A stretch of 64,000 bases of DNA from Martinezella dioscoreae (GCF_009176305.1 NZ_BLAJ01000002.1:1054001-1118000), one strand, 5' to 3'. Positions 47,947 to 58,034 are shown, counted from the stretch's first letter. Numbers and translations: made by a program. The notes: generated by a model from the letters alone, not told the origin.

Positions 47947-49038
47947 ATGAAGACCCATCCGCTGAAGGGGCCGAACAGGCTGAAGCTCGGTGTTTTCTCG
48001 ACCAACGCGGATGGTGGGCTTGCCATCACCGACGTGCCGGAGCGCTGGACGGCAGGATGGCAGGATAATCTGACCGCAGCACAGATCGCCGACCGGGCGG
48101 GGCTCGAATTCTTTCTGCCGATTGCCCGCTGGCGCGGTTTCGGCGGCAAGAACCGCGTTCGCGAATGGTCGTTCGAGACCTTCACCTGGGCTGCTGCGCT
48201 CTCGGCCGCGACCGAGCAGATCGGCCTTTTCATGACGGTGCACGTGCCGCTCGTCCATCCCCTTTATGCTGCCAAGTCGCTTGCGACCGTCGATCATATC
48301 AGCCAAGGGCGCGCGGGGCTGAACATTGTCTGCGGCTGGAACCCGAAGGAATTCGGCATGTTCGGCGTGCCGCTGGTCGAAAAGGGCTACGACCAGGCCG
48401 CTGAATGGCTCGAAATTGTCGAAAGGCTCTATGCCACTGATGAGCCCATCGATTATGCCGGCACCTACTACAATCTGAAAGAGGCTGTCAGCCGCCCTGC
48501 TAGCCTGCAGGCGCCACGGCCGGTGACGATGAATGCGGCCTTCGGCGGCCCCGGCCGAGACTTTGCCGCGGCGCATTGCGACTATCTCTTCACCACCTTC
48601 ACCGATATCGGTGACGCCGGAAAGCATGTTATTGATATCGCTGCACGGGCGGAAGGTAAAGGCAGGCAGGTCGGCGTTTATACGGTTTGTCACGTCGTCT
48701 GCCGCGAGACACAGACGGAGGCAGACGACTATTACACCCGTTATGCCGTGACTATGGCCGATCAGGCTGCCGTCGATCAACACATGGCCGGCAAGAAGGA
48801 GTTCTCGCAGTCCCATGATCGCGAGTCCTATGACCGTTACCGTCAGCGCTTTGCCGGTGGAGCAGGCAGCTATCCGCTGATCGGCACGCCGCAGCGCATT
48901 GCCGAAGAGATGATCGCCATTGCCGAGCAAGGCTATGCCGGCATAGCCTTGTCCTTCGTCAACTATACGCAGGAACTGCCCTATTTCTGCGATCGAGTGC
49001 TTCCGATTCTGACGAAGGCTGGGCTCCGGGCGGGGTGA
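47947..49038 (+). CDS. LLM-class flavin-dependent monooxygenase (RutA/SsuD-like)
   Basis: TIM-barrel FMNH2-dependent monooxygenase of 363 residues. Features include LKLGVFSTNADGG, FFLPIARWRGFGG, IGLFMTVHVPLVHPLYAAKSLATVDHIS, and GLNIVCGWNPKEFGMFG, a motif shared with RutA-type pyrimidine oxygenases and some sulfone monooxygenases. The C-terminal block is YPLIGTPQRIAEEMI. GGGAGGAAGCC precedes the ATG. No rut genes or flavin reductase are adjacent, so the substrate is not assigned. Confidence 0.82.
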   Translation: MKTHPLKGPNRLKLGVFSTNADGGLAITDVPERWTAGWQDNLTAAQIADRAGLEFFLPIARWRGFGGKNRVREWSFETFTWAAALSAATEQIGLFMTVHVPLVHPLYAAKSLATVDHISQGRAGLNIVCGWNPKEFGMFGVPLVEKGYDQAAEWLEIVERLYATDEPIDYAGTYYNLKEAVSRPASLQAPRPVTMNAAFGGPGRDFAAAHCDYLFTTFTDIGDAGKHVIDIAARAEGKGRQVGVYTVCHVVCRETQTEADDYYTRYAVTMADQAAVDQHMAGKKEFSQSHDRESYDRYRQRFAGGAGSYPLIGTPQRIAEEMIAIAEQGYAGIALSFVNYTQELPYFCDRVLPILTKAGLRAG

Positions 49039-49456
49039 ACCATCGGTTCGGTGCTTCGCGCCGCGGCCGCTCGCGAGAATGTGATCATCCTTCAATGATG
49101 ACTTGGCTATCCGGCAAGGGCTGATTTTCCAGGTCATTCGCGGTGATGTCGCTTTCATGCTGCGGCGTCGCAGGTGCGACATGTGTGCAACGCAGCAAAA
49201 AACGTGACGTCAAGGGGTTTACAAGCGTGGCCCTGGATGGGATTCTTTTAGACGAAGGGTGCTGCTTGATTGGAAGTGGCGTCATTCCCTTCAACCGGAT
49301 GCCGCTAGTCTTGGCTCCGATGTGCCGCAATTTTGCCGGCGCTTAACCGAACAAAATCAATCTGAAGCCGGAATGCGGGTGTTTCCGTGCCCGGCTGTTG
49401 CCTTGGTGCGCCCTGAAAATTACGAGGTCGGGGGCATAGAGAATGCGGGCTTTAAC
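49039..49456. other. intergenic region, no convincing gene
   Basis: This 418-bp stretch precedes a secreted-protein gene. It has a TGACGTCA palindrome near 49204 and several short open frames with no ribosome-binding site or family resemblance, including an upstream extension of the next gene that would place residues before a clear signal peptide. Confidence 0.45.
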
Positions 49457-50119
49457 ATGGGCTTCAAGTCAAAACGCGTCCTTCGCGGCGTTCTTGGTCT
49501 TCTTGCGAGTGTCAGCTTGCCGCAGGTGACCAAAGCCAGCGATCTGATGATCTGGTCGCCGGTCAAGGTCGCACCGAGAACATACAAGACCACTCTCGGT
49601 TTCCGGCTGCCGATGGCCTGGGATGTCAGCGCTGGCATGGATCTCGGACTTGGCAGCGCGGCCACCGGCGCCATCCTGCGCAGCAGCAGCCTGGCAACCC
49701 TATGGGGTACGGCAATCGACGATCACAAGCGCTTTTCGACCGCATGGCGCCGAGAGGTGTCATTGAGGGTCGACGCGCTCAACAGCACCGGAACGCTTTG
49801 CCTCGAACGCTCGCGGAGCTGGACGGTGTCGGAAAACCTGGACATGAGCACTTCGAGGTCGCTGAACGTAAATTATGCGGGCACGCGGAATGCGGCAAAC
49901 TCCATTACCGCGACACAAGCCGTGACCGTTGCGGTTCCGTGGACGGGGACGTCTCTATCTGCGATCGGCAATCTGAAGGACGTCGGCAGCGTCTTTTCCA
50001 GCACGGTCTCGTTTCGGCAGCCTTTGGCGCCGAACCTCAATTTCTCGGCCTCCTTCGCCGATCCGCAGACTTTGACGCCGGCTGGCAATGTGCGGCTGGA
50101 CTACCGTATCAAATGGTAG
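49457..50119 (+). CDS. secreted beta-rich protein of unknown function
   Basis: I do not recognise this 220-residue protein. It starts MGFKSKRVLRGVLGLLASVSLPQVTKA, a good signal peptide, which is why I place the start here. The mature part alternates polar and hydrophobic residues and is rich in Ser, Thr and Asn (SENLDMSTSRSLNVNYAGTR, SVFSSTVSFRQPLAPNLNFSAS), and ends DYRIKW with a terminal aromatic residue. This pattern suits a small outer-membrane beta-barrel or a secreted beta-sheet protein. It is isolated between an LLM gene and a convergent MscS channel gene. Confidence 0.6.
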   Translation: MGFKSKRVLRGVLGLLASVSLPQVTKASDLMIWSPVKVAPRTYKTTLGFRLPMAWDVSAGMDLGLGSAATGAILRSSSLATLWGTAIDDHKRFSTAWRREVSLRVDALNSTGTLCLERSRSWTVSENLDMSTSRSLNVNYAGTRNAANSITATQAVTVAVPWTGTSLSAIGNLKDVGSVFSSTVSFRQPLAPNLNFSASFADPQTLTPAGNVRLDYRIKW

Positions 50120-50289
50120 ATTCACGGGTTTCTAATTCGGCCCTTTCCTATCGCGGCAGGGAACAAATGCCTCTCGCGGAAGTTTAGAACGGGCAGGACA
50201 TCGATCTTGCTCGAGGTGTCATGACCTCGCGAAGCCTGCCGCTGGTTCGACTCCCTGCCGGCGGCAGGCTTAGCGTTCGAGCAGTAACC

Positions 50290-51129
50290 TCAGTCGGCAG
50301 GCCCTGTCGCCTCCGTTGGTGATTTGATCGTTATGTCGGGCTCGGCAAGCCTGGCCTTGAGCTTCGAGACCACATCGTGCCGGACATCGGACCACGACGT
50401 GGTGATTGCCCAATATTCGATGTTGAGCACGGCTTGATCGACGGCCAATTCGTCGAGAAAAACCTTCGGTGCCGGTGTGGTCTTGATGCGTTGATCCGCT
50501 TTCAGGATGTCGAGGATCGTTTTGCGGGCAAGATCGATGTCAATTTTCTCACCCATGGCAACGGACAATTGCTGGCGGCGGTCCGGCTCGCGGCTGTGGT
50601 TGATAATGGGCGTGTTCCAGAGCGTCGAGTTCGGTGCCATCAGATAGAGGCCGTCCGCCGTCCTCATCTCCGTGGCGAAGAGCCCGATTTCCTTGATGTA
50701 GCCTTTGACGTTCGTCGCCTCGATATATTCGCCGACCCGGAATGGCCGCAGGATCAGCAGCATGATGCCGGCGGCGATATTTTGAAGCGTGCCTTGCAAT
50801 GCCAGGCCGATCGCCAGGCCGGCAGCACCGAGAGCGGCGATGATGGAGGCGGTCTGAACGCCGAACTGGCCAAGGACGGTGATGAAGACAAGGATGAGCA
50901 AGCTGTAGTGCAGGACATTCTGGAAGAAGCTCGCGAGCGTTTCATCTATGCCGCGAATGCGCGAGATGACGCGGTAGGCCGAGCGGCTGATAATGCCCGC
51001 AAGAAGCCAGCCACCGATCAGAAGAATGATCGCGCCGAGAAGCGAAAATCCATATTGAACCGCGAGCGCCGAGGCCTGGTCGAGTGCCGTGCGAGTGGCG
51101 ACGACGATATTGGTCGTTTGATCGTCCAT
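50290..51129 (-). CDS. mscS: small-conductance mechanosensitive channel (MscS family)
   Basis: Inner-membrane channel of 279 residues with three membrane segments. The third, pore-lining segment is recognisable by its Gly/Ala packing: IIAALGAAGLAIGLALQGTLQNIAAGIMLLILRPFRVGEYI. A beta domain follows (GYIKEIGLFATEMRTADGLYLMAPNSTLWNTPIINHSREPDRR), then an alpha/beta cytoplasmic cage domain. The start at 51129 (MDDQTTN) is near the length of E. coli MscS (286). It opens under membrane tension during osmotic downshock. The gene is monocistronic by spacing. Confidence 0.92.
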   Translation of the reverse strand: MDDQTTNIVVATRTALDQASALAVQYGFSLLGAIILLIGGWLLAGIISRSAYRVISRIRGIDETLASFFQNVLHYSLLILVFITVLGQFGVQTASIIAALGAAGLAIGLALQGTLQNIAAGIMLLILRPFRVGEYIEATNVKGYIKEIGLFATEMRTADGLYLMAPNSTLWNTPIINHSREPDRRQQLSVAMGEKIDIDLARKTILDILKADQRIKTTPAPKVFLDELAVDQAVLNIEYWAITTSWSDVRHDVVSKLKARLAEPDITIKSPTEATGPAD

Positions 51130-51249
51130 GTCAAAACTCCATCTTTCCCAGAGAGCCAAATGAGAAGTCGCGTTTTTGTTCCTGGCAACCGGGCGTATGA
51201 AACCCAACGGTTTCAATGGATTATGCGGGTCGGTCTCTATGCGGGAGCG

Positions 51250-52719
51250 TCAGGCGCCGTGCTTTGCCTGATGCGGACCAATGGTGGCAGCTGCGGTGTA
51301 GTGAGCCTTCTTCTGCTCGTACATGCCGAGATCCGCGCGCTTGATCATGGCTTCCATGGTTTCGCCGGGCAGGCTCGTGGCAATGCCGATGGAGACGCTG
51401 AGCGGCGCGCTGGAATAGAACTGGTTGTTGATCTTCAGCAGTTCGTTGATCGTCTCGACCATCGCGGCAGCCGCGATTTCATCAGCGCCCGGCATGAGAA
51501 CTGCAAATTCGTCGCCGCCGATGCGGGCGGCGTGGTTCGGCAGGGAGACGACGCTGTTCAGCACCTCGCCCATACGGCGCAGCAGAGCATCGCCAGCATC
51601 GTGGCCGCTCTCGTCATTGGACTCCTTGAGTCCGTTCAGATCGAGAATGATGGCCGATACTGGCCGAAGCGATTTGCGCTCCAGCCTGTTGAGCTCCTCC
51701 ATATAGAAGGCGCGGTTGAAAAGCCGGGTGAGCACATCGTGCTTGCCGAGATATTCGAGATAGGCTTCCGCCTTCTTGCGCGCGGTAATGTCGGTGAGTG
51801 CCACCTGCACCAGCGACCAGTCTTCCTCGTAACCGGGAAAAACCGAAAACTGCAGGAGGACGTGACGCTCCGATCCGTCGAGCGCATAGTTCAGCACTTC
51901 ACGCTGATGGAAGAGGCGACCGTTCCACAACTCCACCAATTGCCCGCGAAAATGCTTCTCCATATCATCGCGGAACACTTCGCCGATCCGCTGATGCAGG
52001 GTCTGGCGGTCCGGTGCGCAGAATAGATCGAGCGTTGCCTGATTGACGTCGAGCACGCTGATCTCACTCATGCATTGCTGGACGAACTCCGGATGCACGT
52101 CGAGAAATACCTGAAAGTCGACGATGCCTCGGTGGCGGATATCATCGAGCAGGATCTTGATGCGGCTAAAATCCTCGACCCACAGGGAAACCGGCGAATG
52201 CTCGAACATGCCCTCGGCATAGCGGCGCTGCCGCTCTTCCTGCCGTCTCGCCTCCTCGCGGGCCGTCACGTCTTCCGTCGTCAGCAGCAGCCGGCTCCAC
52301 GAGGTCTCGTGGCCCGGCAGGATGACGCCGCGTAGCTGGATGTCGAGCCTTTTGCCGCCGAGGGAATAGTTGATTGCGGTGCCGGAAAACTCGGTCTTGC
52401 CTTCCCAGAGCGCCACCAGCTCATTCACATGGCTTTGCAGCATCTCGTCGCGAAAGACCCGCGGAAGGCTTTCGACGAGCGTCTCGAAGGATGGCGCCTC
52501 GAAGAGCTCCAGCGTCCTGGTATTGACGGCAAGAAGCTTGATCCTTTGCGAGCAGGATGCGACGCGCTGCACGTCGGCCAACAGATAGGAACGCAGGTCC
52601 GTCACGCCCTCCGCACGCCAGACCTCGAACTGCTCCTTGACGCCGCTGAAATCCTCCAGCCACATGGCGACGGGGGCAAGGTCGAAAACGGTGCTGCTGA
52701 AGTCCTGGGCGTTCATCAT
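51250..52719 (-). CDS. diguanylate cyclase with two PAS-like sensor modules
   Basis: Cytoplasmic protein of 489 residues. Two homologous sensor modules occur in tandem: APVAMWLEDFSGVKEQFEVWRAEGVTDLRSYL at about residue 15 and SPVSLWVEDFSRIKILLDDIRHRGIVDFQVFL at about residue 175. Each is followed by a conserved block (LLAVNTRTLELFEAPS / VLDVNQATLDLFCAPD). The GGDEF domain has an intact active motif (ARIGGDEFAVLMP, about residue 404), so synthesis of cyclic di-GMP is expected. No RxxD inhibitory site is seen five residues before GGDEF, so product inhibition may be weak. There are no membrane segments. Confidence 0.9.
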   Translation of the reverse strand: MMNAQDFSSTVFDLAPVAMWLEDFSGVKEQFEVWRAEGVTDLRSYLLADVQRVASCSQRIKLLAVNTRTLELFEAPSFETLVESLPRVFRDEMLQSHVNELVALWEGKTEFSGTAINYSLGGKRLDIQLRGVILPGHETSWSRLLLTTEDVTAREEARRQEERQRRYAEGMFEHSPVSLWVEDFSRIKILLDDIRHRGIVDFQVFLDVHPEFVQQCMSEISVLDVNQATLDLFCAPDRQTLHQRIGEVFRDDMEKHFRGQLVELWNGRLFHQREVLNYALDGSERHVLLQFSVFPGYEEDWSLVQVALTDITARKKAEAYLEYLGKHDVLTRLFNRAFYMEELNRLERKSLRPVSAIILDLNGLKESNDESGHDAGDALLRRMGEVLNSVVSLPNHAARIGGDEFAVLMPGADEIAAAAMVETINELLKINNQFYSSAPLSVSIGIATSLPGETMEAMIKRADLGMYEQKKAHYTAAATIGPHQAKHGA

Positions 52720-52940
52720 GATTCCCTGCGCCGGCAGTAAAAGTCGGTATGCGAAATAAAAGGCCGGCAGTTCGCCAAGTTCTGCTTAGCGAGCATTGGT
52801 AAACCTTGTGTTGATATCAGGTAGCGGGTCAAGCCGGACAATCACTGTCCGCTTCTTTTCAACTCATTCTTGTCAAAACTGTGCCCTAAATGGCTCTCTG
52901 GCGCGATTGCTATCGGATTGATCCGATGTATTGGGGGCAG

Positions 52941-53390
52941 TCATGTCTTCAAAAAACGCTCGAAGGCTTCGAGGGTCTTTTCGCTGACATGGTGTTCGAT
53001 GCCCTCGGCATCATTCCTTGCCGTATCAGGATCGACGCCGAGGCGGCAAAGAACGGCCTCGACGATCTCATGGCGCCGGCGGGTTGCCACCGCCAGGCGG
53101 TGCCCTTCTTCAGTCAGGAACACGCCACGATAGGGGCGCTGCGTGATCAAGTTTTCCTCGGCGAGCCGCTTGAGCATTTTTGCAACCGTCGGCTGCGTTA
53201 CTCCCAGTCTTTGCGCAATATCGGTCTGGCGCGCTTCGCCAGCATGCTCTATCAGATCGGCGATGAGCTCGACGTAATCCTCCATCAATTCAGTACGTCG
53301 ATCGTCGCGGCTTTTCTGAAAGGCCTCGGCATGCGTCTCGATCTCGGTCGAAGAAAGACGGCTTTCCGGGGCGGCAGGCAATTTCGTCAA
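52941..53390 (-). CDS. mntR: manganese-responsive regulator MntR
   Basis: DtxR-family regulator of 149 residues. [65 protein letters not shown] matches E. coli-type MntR as I recall it, and the metal-site element [17 protein letters not shown] is intact. With Mn(II) bound it would repress manganese import and activate efflux. No mntH, sitABCD or mntP gene lies in the window, so its targets are elsewhere. An imperfect AT-rich dyad upstream (near 53431-53450) could be its own site, but is weak. Confidence 0.9.
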   Translation of the reverse strand: MTKLPAAPESRLSSTEIETHAEAFQKSRDDRRTELMEDYVELIADLIEHAGEARQTDIAQRLGVTQPTVAKMLKRLAEENLITQRPYRGVFLTEEGHRLAVATRRRHEIVEAVLCRLGVDPDTARNDAEGIEHHVSEKTLEAFERFLKT

Positions 53391-53542
53391 GGCGGCTCAT
53401 CTCCCTCTTGATTAAGAGTCGTGTAATGATGTTTAGCCTCGACTATAAATAATTCAAAGACGTTATGAAACCCCGGCGACCGATCCCGGCCAGCCGTGAA
53501 ATCGAAATTCCCGTGTCTCAATTGGCTCGTCGCGCCACGCCT

Positions 53543-54613
53543 TCAGGCGCGCAACAGCGGCAGCAGTTGCTCACCTTGCCGCTTTATTTCCGAGAGGTAT
53601 GGTGTGTCCGAAAGAACGAAATGCGTAATGCCGAGGTCGCGATACTTGCGCAGGGAGCGGGCGACATCCTCTGGCGAGCCGACCAGCCAGGTTGTGCCGG
53701 CGCCACCGCCGCCGAACCTGCCCGGCGCGGTATAGAGATTGTCGTCAAGCACGTCGCCGCGCGCGGCGAGATCGAACAGCCGTTTCTGGCCCACTGCGAT
53801 CGATTGCCGGTGATCATTCCAGCCGACACCCTTATTCTCAGCCATCTCCGCGACTTTCGCCTCGGCGTCGGTCCAGGCCTGCTCCGTCGTGTCGCGCACC
53901 AGCGTCGTAATGCGCAGCCCGAATTCCAGTGGCGGCAGATCGCGATCAAGGTCTCTGCTTAATGCCTTAAGCCGGCTTATTCGCTCAGCAATGTCGGCGA
54001 GTGGCTCGCCCCAGAAAAGCTGAACATCTGCCTCCGTGGCGGAAACGCGTTCTGCAGCATCCGAAGCGCCGCCGAAATAGAGCCTGGGATGCAGACGTTC
54101 ACCGCGCGGCTTGATGCGCGGCGCAGCCGTGGATTCGCTGACGCGAAAGTGTTCTCCCTCATAGGTGACATTCTCTTCGGTCCAGAGCCTGCGGCTGAGC
54201 CGCATGAATTCCTTGGTGCGGCCATAGCGGTGCGCTTGATCGCCCTCGCTGTCGCCATAGGCGGCAAGATTGTCCTTGCCGGAAACGATGTTGATGCGCA
54301 CCCGGCCGCCGCTCAGCTGATCCAGCGTGGCAGCAGCGGAAGCGAAGTGCGCTGGGCGCCAGTAGCCGGGGCGGATTGCAATGAGCGGCTCGAAGCTGGT
54401 GGTGCGCGCCGCAAGTGCGGCCGCGACGGTGAAAGTGTCGGGTCGGCCCCAGCCGGTGCCGATCAATGCGCCCTTCCAGCCGTGATCCTCCAATGCCTTG
54501 GCATGGCTCGTGAGCGTTTCCAGGCTGTTGTGGTTCTCGACGGCGGAATCGCCGCGGTGACCCGGCTTGACGTCGTTCGGGATGTACCAGAGAAATTCGC
54601 TGTTATCGCTCAT
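53543..54613 (-). CDS. ssuD: FMNH2-dependent alkanesulfonate monooxygenase (SsuD-like)
   Basis: LLM monooxygenase of 356 residues that would split the C-S bond of imported sulfonates to give sulfite. SsuD-type features are FLWYIPNDV, GWKGALIGTGWGRPDTFTVAAALAARTTSFEPLIAIRPG, ATLDQLSGGRVRINIVSGKD, PRLYFGGASDAAERVSA and WGEPLADIAERI. The start at 54613 gives MSDNSEFLWY; the longer ORF adds 68 unrelated residues. It is the last gene of a tauABC-type operon, replacing the taurine dioxygenase TauD found in E. coli. No ssuE flavin reductase is visible. Confidence 0.88.
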   Translation of the reverse strand: MSDNSEFLWYIPNDVKPGHRGDSAVENHNSLETLTSHAKALEDHGWKGALIGTGWGRPDTFTVAAALAARTTSFEPLIAIRPGYWRPAHFASAAATLDQLSGGRVRINIVSGKDNLAAYGDSEGDQAHRYGRTKEFMRLSRRLWTEENVTYEGEHFRVSESTAAPRIKPRGERLHPRLYFGGASDAAERVSATEADVQLFWGEPLADIAERISRLKALSRDLDRDLPPLEFGLRITTLVRDTTEQAWTDAEAKVAEMAENKGVGWNDHRQSIAVGQKRLFDLAARGDVLDDNLYTAPGRFGGGGAGTTWLVGSPEDVARSLRKYRDLGITHFVLSDTPYLSEIKRQGEQLLPLLRA

Positions 54614-54701
54614 GCCTGCGCCTGTCGGTCTCTCTGAATTGATTGATACGGGATTTGTGGCGAGGAGAGCCGTGGTGATCCTCGGCTCATCTCCCTTGAG
54701 T

Positions 54702-55556
54702 CTAAAGCTTGCCCTTCCACGGGACGAGCACGGCTTCAAGAATGCGGACGGCGGTCGAGAAGGCAAAGGCGCAGACCGCAATGATGCCGATGCCGACGAA
54801 GACGACGTCGGTGGCAAGGAACTGCGACGCCGACATGATCATGAAGCCGATGCCGCGGGTCGAAGCGATGAGTTCGGCCGCCACCAGCGTTCCCCAGCCA
54901 ATGCCGAGGGCGATCCGGATGCCCGTCAGGATTTCCGGCAGCGCCGAAGGCAGGACGACGTTGAAGAAAAGCTGCAGCCGGTTCGCGCCGAGGGACCGTG
55001 CGGCATTGACCCGCTCCAGCGGCAGCGAACGCACGCCGGCTTGGGCGGACAGGCAGATCGGCGCGAACATGGCGAGCACGAGAAGGGTGATCTTCGAGGT
55101 CTCGCCGATCCCAAGCCATATGATCATCAGCGGCAGATAGGAAAGGGGCGGCAGCGGCCAATAGAATTCGATCGACGTATCGAGAATTCCCTTTGCCCAG
55201 CGGTTGAGCCCCATCAGCAGACCGACAGGAATGCCGACCCCGATCGCGATGGCTGCGGCGACGACGATGCGGAACAGGCTTGCCAATACATGTTCGGAAA
55301 GTGAAGCGCCGGCATAACCATCGCGGTAGACGACGCCGATCTGCGTCAGCACTTCATCGGGGCGAGGCAGGAAGAGGTGTGACACCAGACCGAGCTTTGC
55401 GACGAGCCACCACAATGCGAGGCAGACGATCGCAGTCGCGATGCTGATGGCGATGGTGGGTTTCTCGCCAACGCCGAAACTCGGGACGCGAACCAGCTTC
55501 GGTTGCGCTTCCCTTTGAGGAACGGTAATCGGGCGCGTTTCGATGATGTCACTCAT
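54702..55556 (-). CDS. tauC: sulfonate/taurine ABC transporter permease (TauC/SsuC-like)
   Basis: Inner-membrane permease of 284 residues with about six segments. Features include [69 protein letters not shown] and the EAA-type loop [47 protein letters not shown]. The 4-bp ATGA overlap with the ATPase gene supports co-translation. By neighbours it belongs to the taurine/sulfonate branch. Confidence 0.9.
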   Translation of the reverse strand: MSDIIETRPITVPQREAQPKLVRVPSFGVGEKPTIAISIATAIVCLALWWLVAKLGLVSHLFLPRPDEVLTQIGVVYRDGYAGASLSEHVLASLFRIVVAAAIAIGVGIPVGLLMGLNRWAKGILDTSIEFYWPLPPLSYLPLMIIWLGIGETSKITLLVLAMFAPICLSAQAGVRSLPLERVNAARSLGANRLQLFFNVVLPSALPEILTGIRIALGIGWGTLVAAELIASTRGIGFMIMSASQFLATDVVFVGIGIIAVCAFAFSTAVRILEAVLVPWKGKL

Positions 55557-56341
55557 GCCACGCTCCTGATGTTCTCGGCGCTGTGGAGAATAGCGCGAAT
55601 TTCTTCCCGAAGGCTGCTGAATTCAGGCGACGAGATGATCGCCTTCGTATCGCCGCTGGCGGCAAAGCGATGTACGAAATCGAGTTCGAAACGCGCAACG
55701 ACACGCCCGGGCCTCGGAGACATGACGAGAACCTCGGTTCCGAGAAAAAGCGCCTCCTCGATCGAATGGGTGATGAAGAAGATGCGCTTGTCGGTTCTAG
55801 CCCAGACGGAAACCAGCAGCTCCTGCATCTGCTCGCGCGTCAGGCTGTCGAGAGCGCCGAATGGTTCGTCCATCAGCAGGATATCGGGATCGGTGGCAAG
55901 TGCCCGGGCAATGCCGACGCGCTGGCGCATGCCGCCCGACAACTCATAGGGCAGAGCATTGGCAAAGTCGGTCAAACCGACAAGCCGTAGCAGTTCCGAT
56001 GCGCGATCCCGGCGTTCCCGTTTACCCAGTCCGGCAAATTGCAGGCCGAGAGCCACATTGTCGATCACGGATTTCCATGGCAGCAGCGAATCCTTCTGGA
56101 AGACGACGCCGCGATCGGCGCCGGGACCGGAAACAGGCCTGCCGTCGAGCGTGATCTTTCCCTCTGAAAGCGGCAGGAAACCGGCGATCGCATTGAGCAG
56201 GGTGGATTTGCCGCAACCGGATGCGCCGAGTGCGACCACGATGCCGCGTTCGGGAATGTCGAAGGAAACGCGGTCAAGCGCGTGAACGGTTCTGCCGTCA
56301 CGCGCTGCAAAGAAGACGCTTGCATGGTCGACTTGAAGCAT
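55553..56341 (-). CDS. tauB: sulfonate/taurine ABC transporter ATP-binding protein (TauB/SsuB-like)
   Basis: ATPase of 262 residues. Walker A is [16 protein letters not shown], signature [16 protein letters not shown], Walker [21 protein letters not shown], with the switch His in [13 protein letters not shown]. The FGALDSLTR motif is typical of the nitrate/sulfonate/taurine group. It is 55 bp after the binding-protein gene. Confidence 0.92.
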   Translation of the reverse strand: MLQVDHASVFFAARDGRTVHALDRVSFDIPERGIVVALGASGCGKSTLLNAIAGFLPLSEGKITLDGRPVSGPGADRGVVFQKDSLLPWKSVIDNVALGLQFAGLGKRERRDRASELLRLVGLTDFANALPYELSGGMRQRVGIARALATDPDILLMDEPFGALDSLTREQMQELLVSVWARTDKRIFFITHSIEEALFLGTEVLVMSPRPGRVVARFELDFVHRFAASGDTKAIISSPEFSSLREEIRAILHSAENIRSVA

Positions 56342-56396
56342 GGGCTCTCTCGATATTGCGACGCCGGCGCGACAAGCGCGCCGACGCCAGGGAGGA

Positions 56397-57410
56397 TCAG
56401 TTGCTTGCGCTGACGAGCGCGTCGGCGGTGACGAATGCGCCGTAATTCGGCAGGACTTCGGAGACTTTCCCCTGGCTCTTCAGGAAGGCTGCCGTGTCCT
56501 TGAGGATTTTTGCCGCGCCGGACTGATCGCCGCCACCGAGCCAGGCGGCCGATGCCTGCACGTCGGGTGTCAGCAGAGTAAGGTTCTTGAGCGCTGCCGC
56601 CTGCTGCTCTGCCGTGCCGCCCAGAAGCTTGGCGAGCGCCTTGGCGTTGTCGCTGTTCGGTCCCCAGGCGGCCTTGTCGGCGGCGAACGAGGCGTAGTAT
56701 TTGTTGATCACCGAGGCATAGGCTTTCAGGAATTGCGGATTGTCTGCTGCGAATTTCGAGGTTGCGACCCAGGCGGAAAATGTTGGAGCGCCCTTGTCGG
56801 CGACGTCCTTGGATGTCACCAGCACCTTGCCGTTCTTCTTCAGTTCGGTGAGTGCCGGGTCCCAGACGAAGCCGCCGTCGATATCACCGCGATTGTAGCT
56901 TGCGACGATTTCAGGCTGCGGGACAGCAAAGACCTGTACGTCCTTTTCGCTCAGGCCAAGGGACTTGATCAGGGCGAGCAGCTGATAATGGTCAGTGGAA
57001 ACGGGTGCCGCCGCGAGCTTCTTGCCCTTCAGATCGGCGAGTGTGTTGATGCCGGAGCCATTGCGCACCACCAGAGCTTCATCGACGCCCGAGATGGACG
57101 AGAGGTAAAAGGCCTTCACCTCGAGGCCGCGTGAAGCAGCAGCGGCAAACGGGCTCGAGCCGACATAACCGATTTGGACATCGCCGGATGCGATGGCGGC
57201 GAAGATCTCTGCTCCCGAATTGAACTTGCGGAAGTCGATCTCATAGCCCGTCTCCTTTGCGAAATCGCCATTGGCGATCGCGACAGAGGAGGGAAGGGCA
57301 TCCGTCTGATAGGCGACGACGACCTTCTTGTCGGCAGCGGCTGCGCCGGCCGCCATGGAAATGCTGGCGAGACCCAAGACGGCCGCAGCGATCAGTGTGT
57401 TGAATTTCAT
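56397..57410 (-). CDS. tauA: taurine/sulfonate ABC transporter substrate-binding protein (TauA-like)
   Basis: Periplasmic binding protein of 337 residues with a Sec signal ([24 protein letters not shown]). TauA-type features are [76 protein letters not shown] and [29 protein letters not shown]. It is first in the operon, with a TATAGACTATA palindrome 106 bp upstream that recurs before the second sulfur-type operon at 62.2 kb. The ligand is taurine or another small sulfonate. Confidence 0.9.
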   Translation of the reverse strand: MKFNTLIAAAVLGLASISMAAGAAAADKKVVVAYQTDALPSSVAIANGDFAKETGYEIDFRKFNSGAEIFAAIASGDVQIGYVGSSPFAAAASRGLEVKAFYLSSISGVDEALVVRNGSGINTLADLKGKKLAAAPVSTDHYQLLALIKSLGLSEKDVQVFAVPQPEIVASYNRGDIDGGFVWDPALTELKKNGKVLVTSKDVADKGAPTFSAWVATSKFAADNPQFLKAYASVINKYYASFAADKAAWGPNSDNAKALAKLLGGTAEQQAAALKNLTLLTPDVQASAAWLGGGDQSGAAKILKDTAAFLKSQGKVSEVLPNYGAFVTADALVSASN

Positions 57411-57511
57411 GACTAGTCCCCTTGGCCGGATCAGATTTTCCGGCGGTTCCCTGAATGGAATGCACAGAGCCTAGCGAAATCGGGGGCAGGATCGATAGAA
57501 ATAGCAAACTA

Positions 57512-57526
57512 TTTTTATAGACTATA
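57512..57526. promoter_or_regulatory. candidate sulfur-operon operator (copy 1)
   Basis: TTTTTATAGACTATA ends in TATAGACTATA (57516-57526), a perfect 5-bp inverted repeat around A. CTATTTTTATAG overlaps it on the left, giving several CTAT/ATAG half-sites. The same 15-mer is at 62206-62220. Confidence 0.62.
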
Positions 57527-57680
57527 ATAGGAATTGTTTGTCTAAATGGACGAAGACGACAAGGCTAGTATCTTTCCGCCGGAGCGAAGCCGACATGGAT
57601 ATCGACGCTCAGGAACGCGCCAAAATCCTGAACTCTGCTCGAGAGCGGTCATTCCCATAGCAAAGCGAAAGCCTGCCGGC

Positions 57681-58034
57681 CTAACTGGTGCTTTCGCGCT
57701 CGTTGAGATCGATCTGGCCTTTTTCCGCCAGGATCGGCAGGGCGATATTATGCTGCGCCTCATTCATTTCCTGCACCGTGACGAGCGTTCCTCCTCGTTC
57801 GAGGGCGGCTGCATAGGCGGCACGTTGCTCCTCGTGAAAGAAGATGCCCGTCAACGCATCCAGAAAGCCCATGTGATCGGTCGGTGAGGTATCTGGCCGG
57901 TTGCCCGGTGTCATGGTGATCGCGTCCTTCGGGATACCGGCTTCCATCAACGCCTGGGCTGCAGCTTCCGCGTCATATTCGTCGTCGAAGAATGCGGTTA
58001 ATGCAAAGGAGCCGGTTTTACGTTCGCTATTCAT
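57681..58034 (-). CDS. small stress-protein-like (YflT/general-stress-17M-like) protein
   Basis: Cytoplasmic protein of 117 residues. FALTAFFDDEYDAEAAAQALMEAGIPKDAITMTPG resembles the alpha/beta ferredoxin-like N-terminal domain found in general stress protein 17M/YflT and in some YsnF-like proteins. The rest (DALTGIFFHEEQRAAYAAALERGGTLVTVQ) continues that domain. GGAGAACC precedes the ATG. The role is unknown; it is divergent from the udgX-like gene. Confidence 0.6.
   Translation of the reverse strand: MNSERKTGSFALTAFFDDEYDAEAAAQALMEAGIPKDAITMTPGNRPDTSPTDHMGFLDALTGIFFHEEQRAAYAAALERGGTLVTVQEMNEAQHNIALPILAEKGQIDLNERESTS

Noticed and set aside
49085..49330. 81-residue minus-strand open frame before the unknown secreted protein
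   Set aside because: Composition is irregular and there is no ribosome-binding site or neighbour support.
50377..52026. 549-residue open frame on the plus strand
   Set aside because: It runs antisense through the MscS channel and the diguanylate cyclase, which have intact motifs, and shows only codon-bias shadow composition.
53425..53455. Possible MntR box upstream of mntR
   Set aside because: The dyad around TTTATAG...GCTAAA is imperfect and AT-rich, and does not clearly match either the MntR or Mur box pattern I know.
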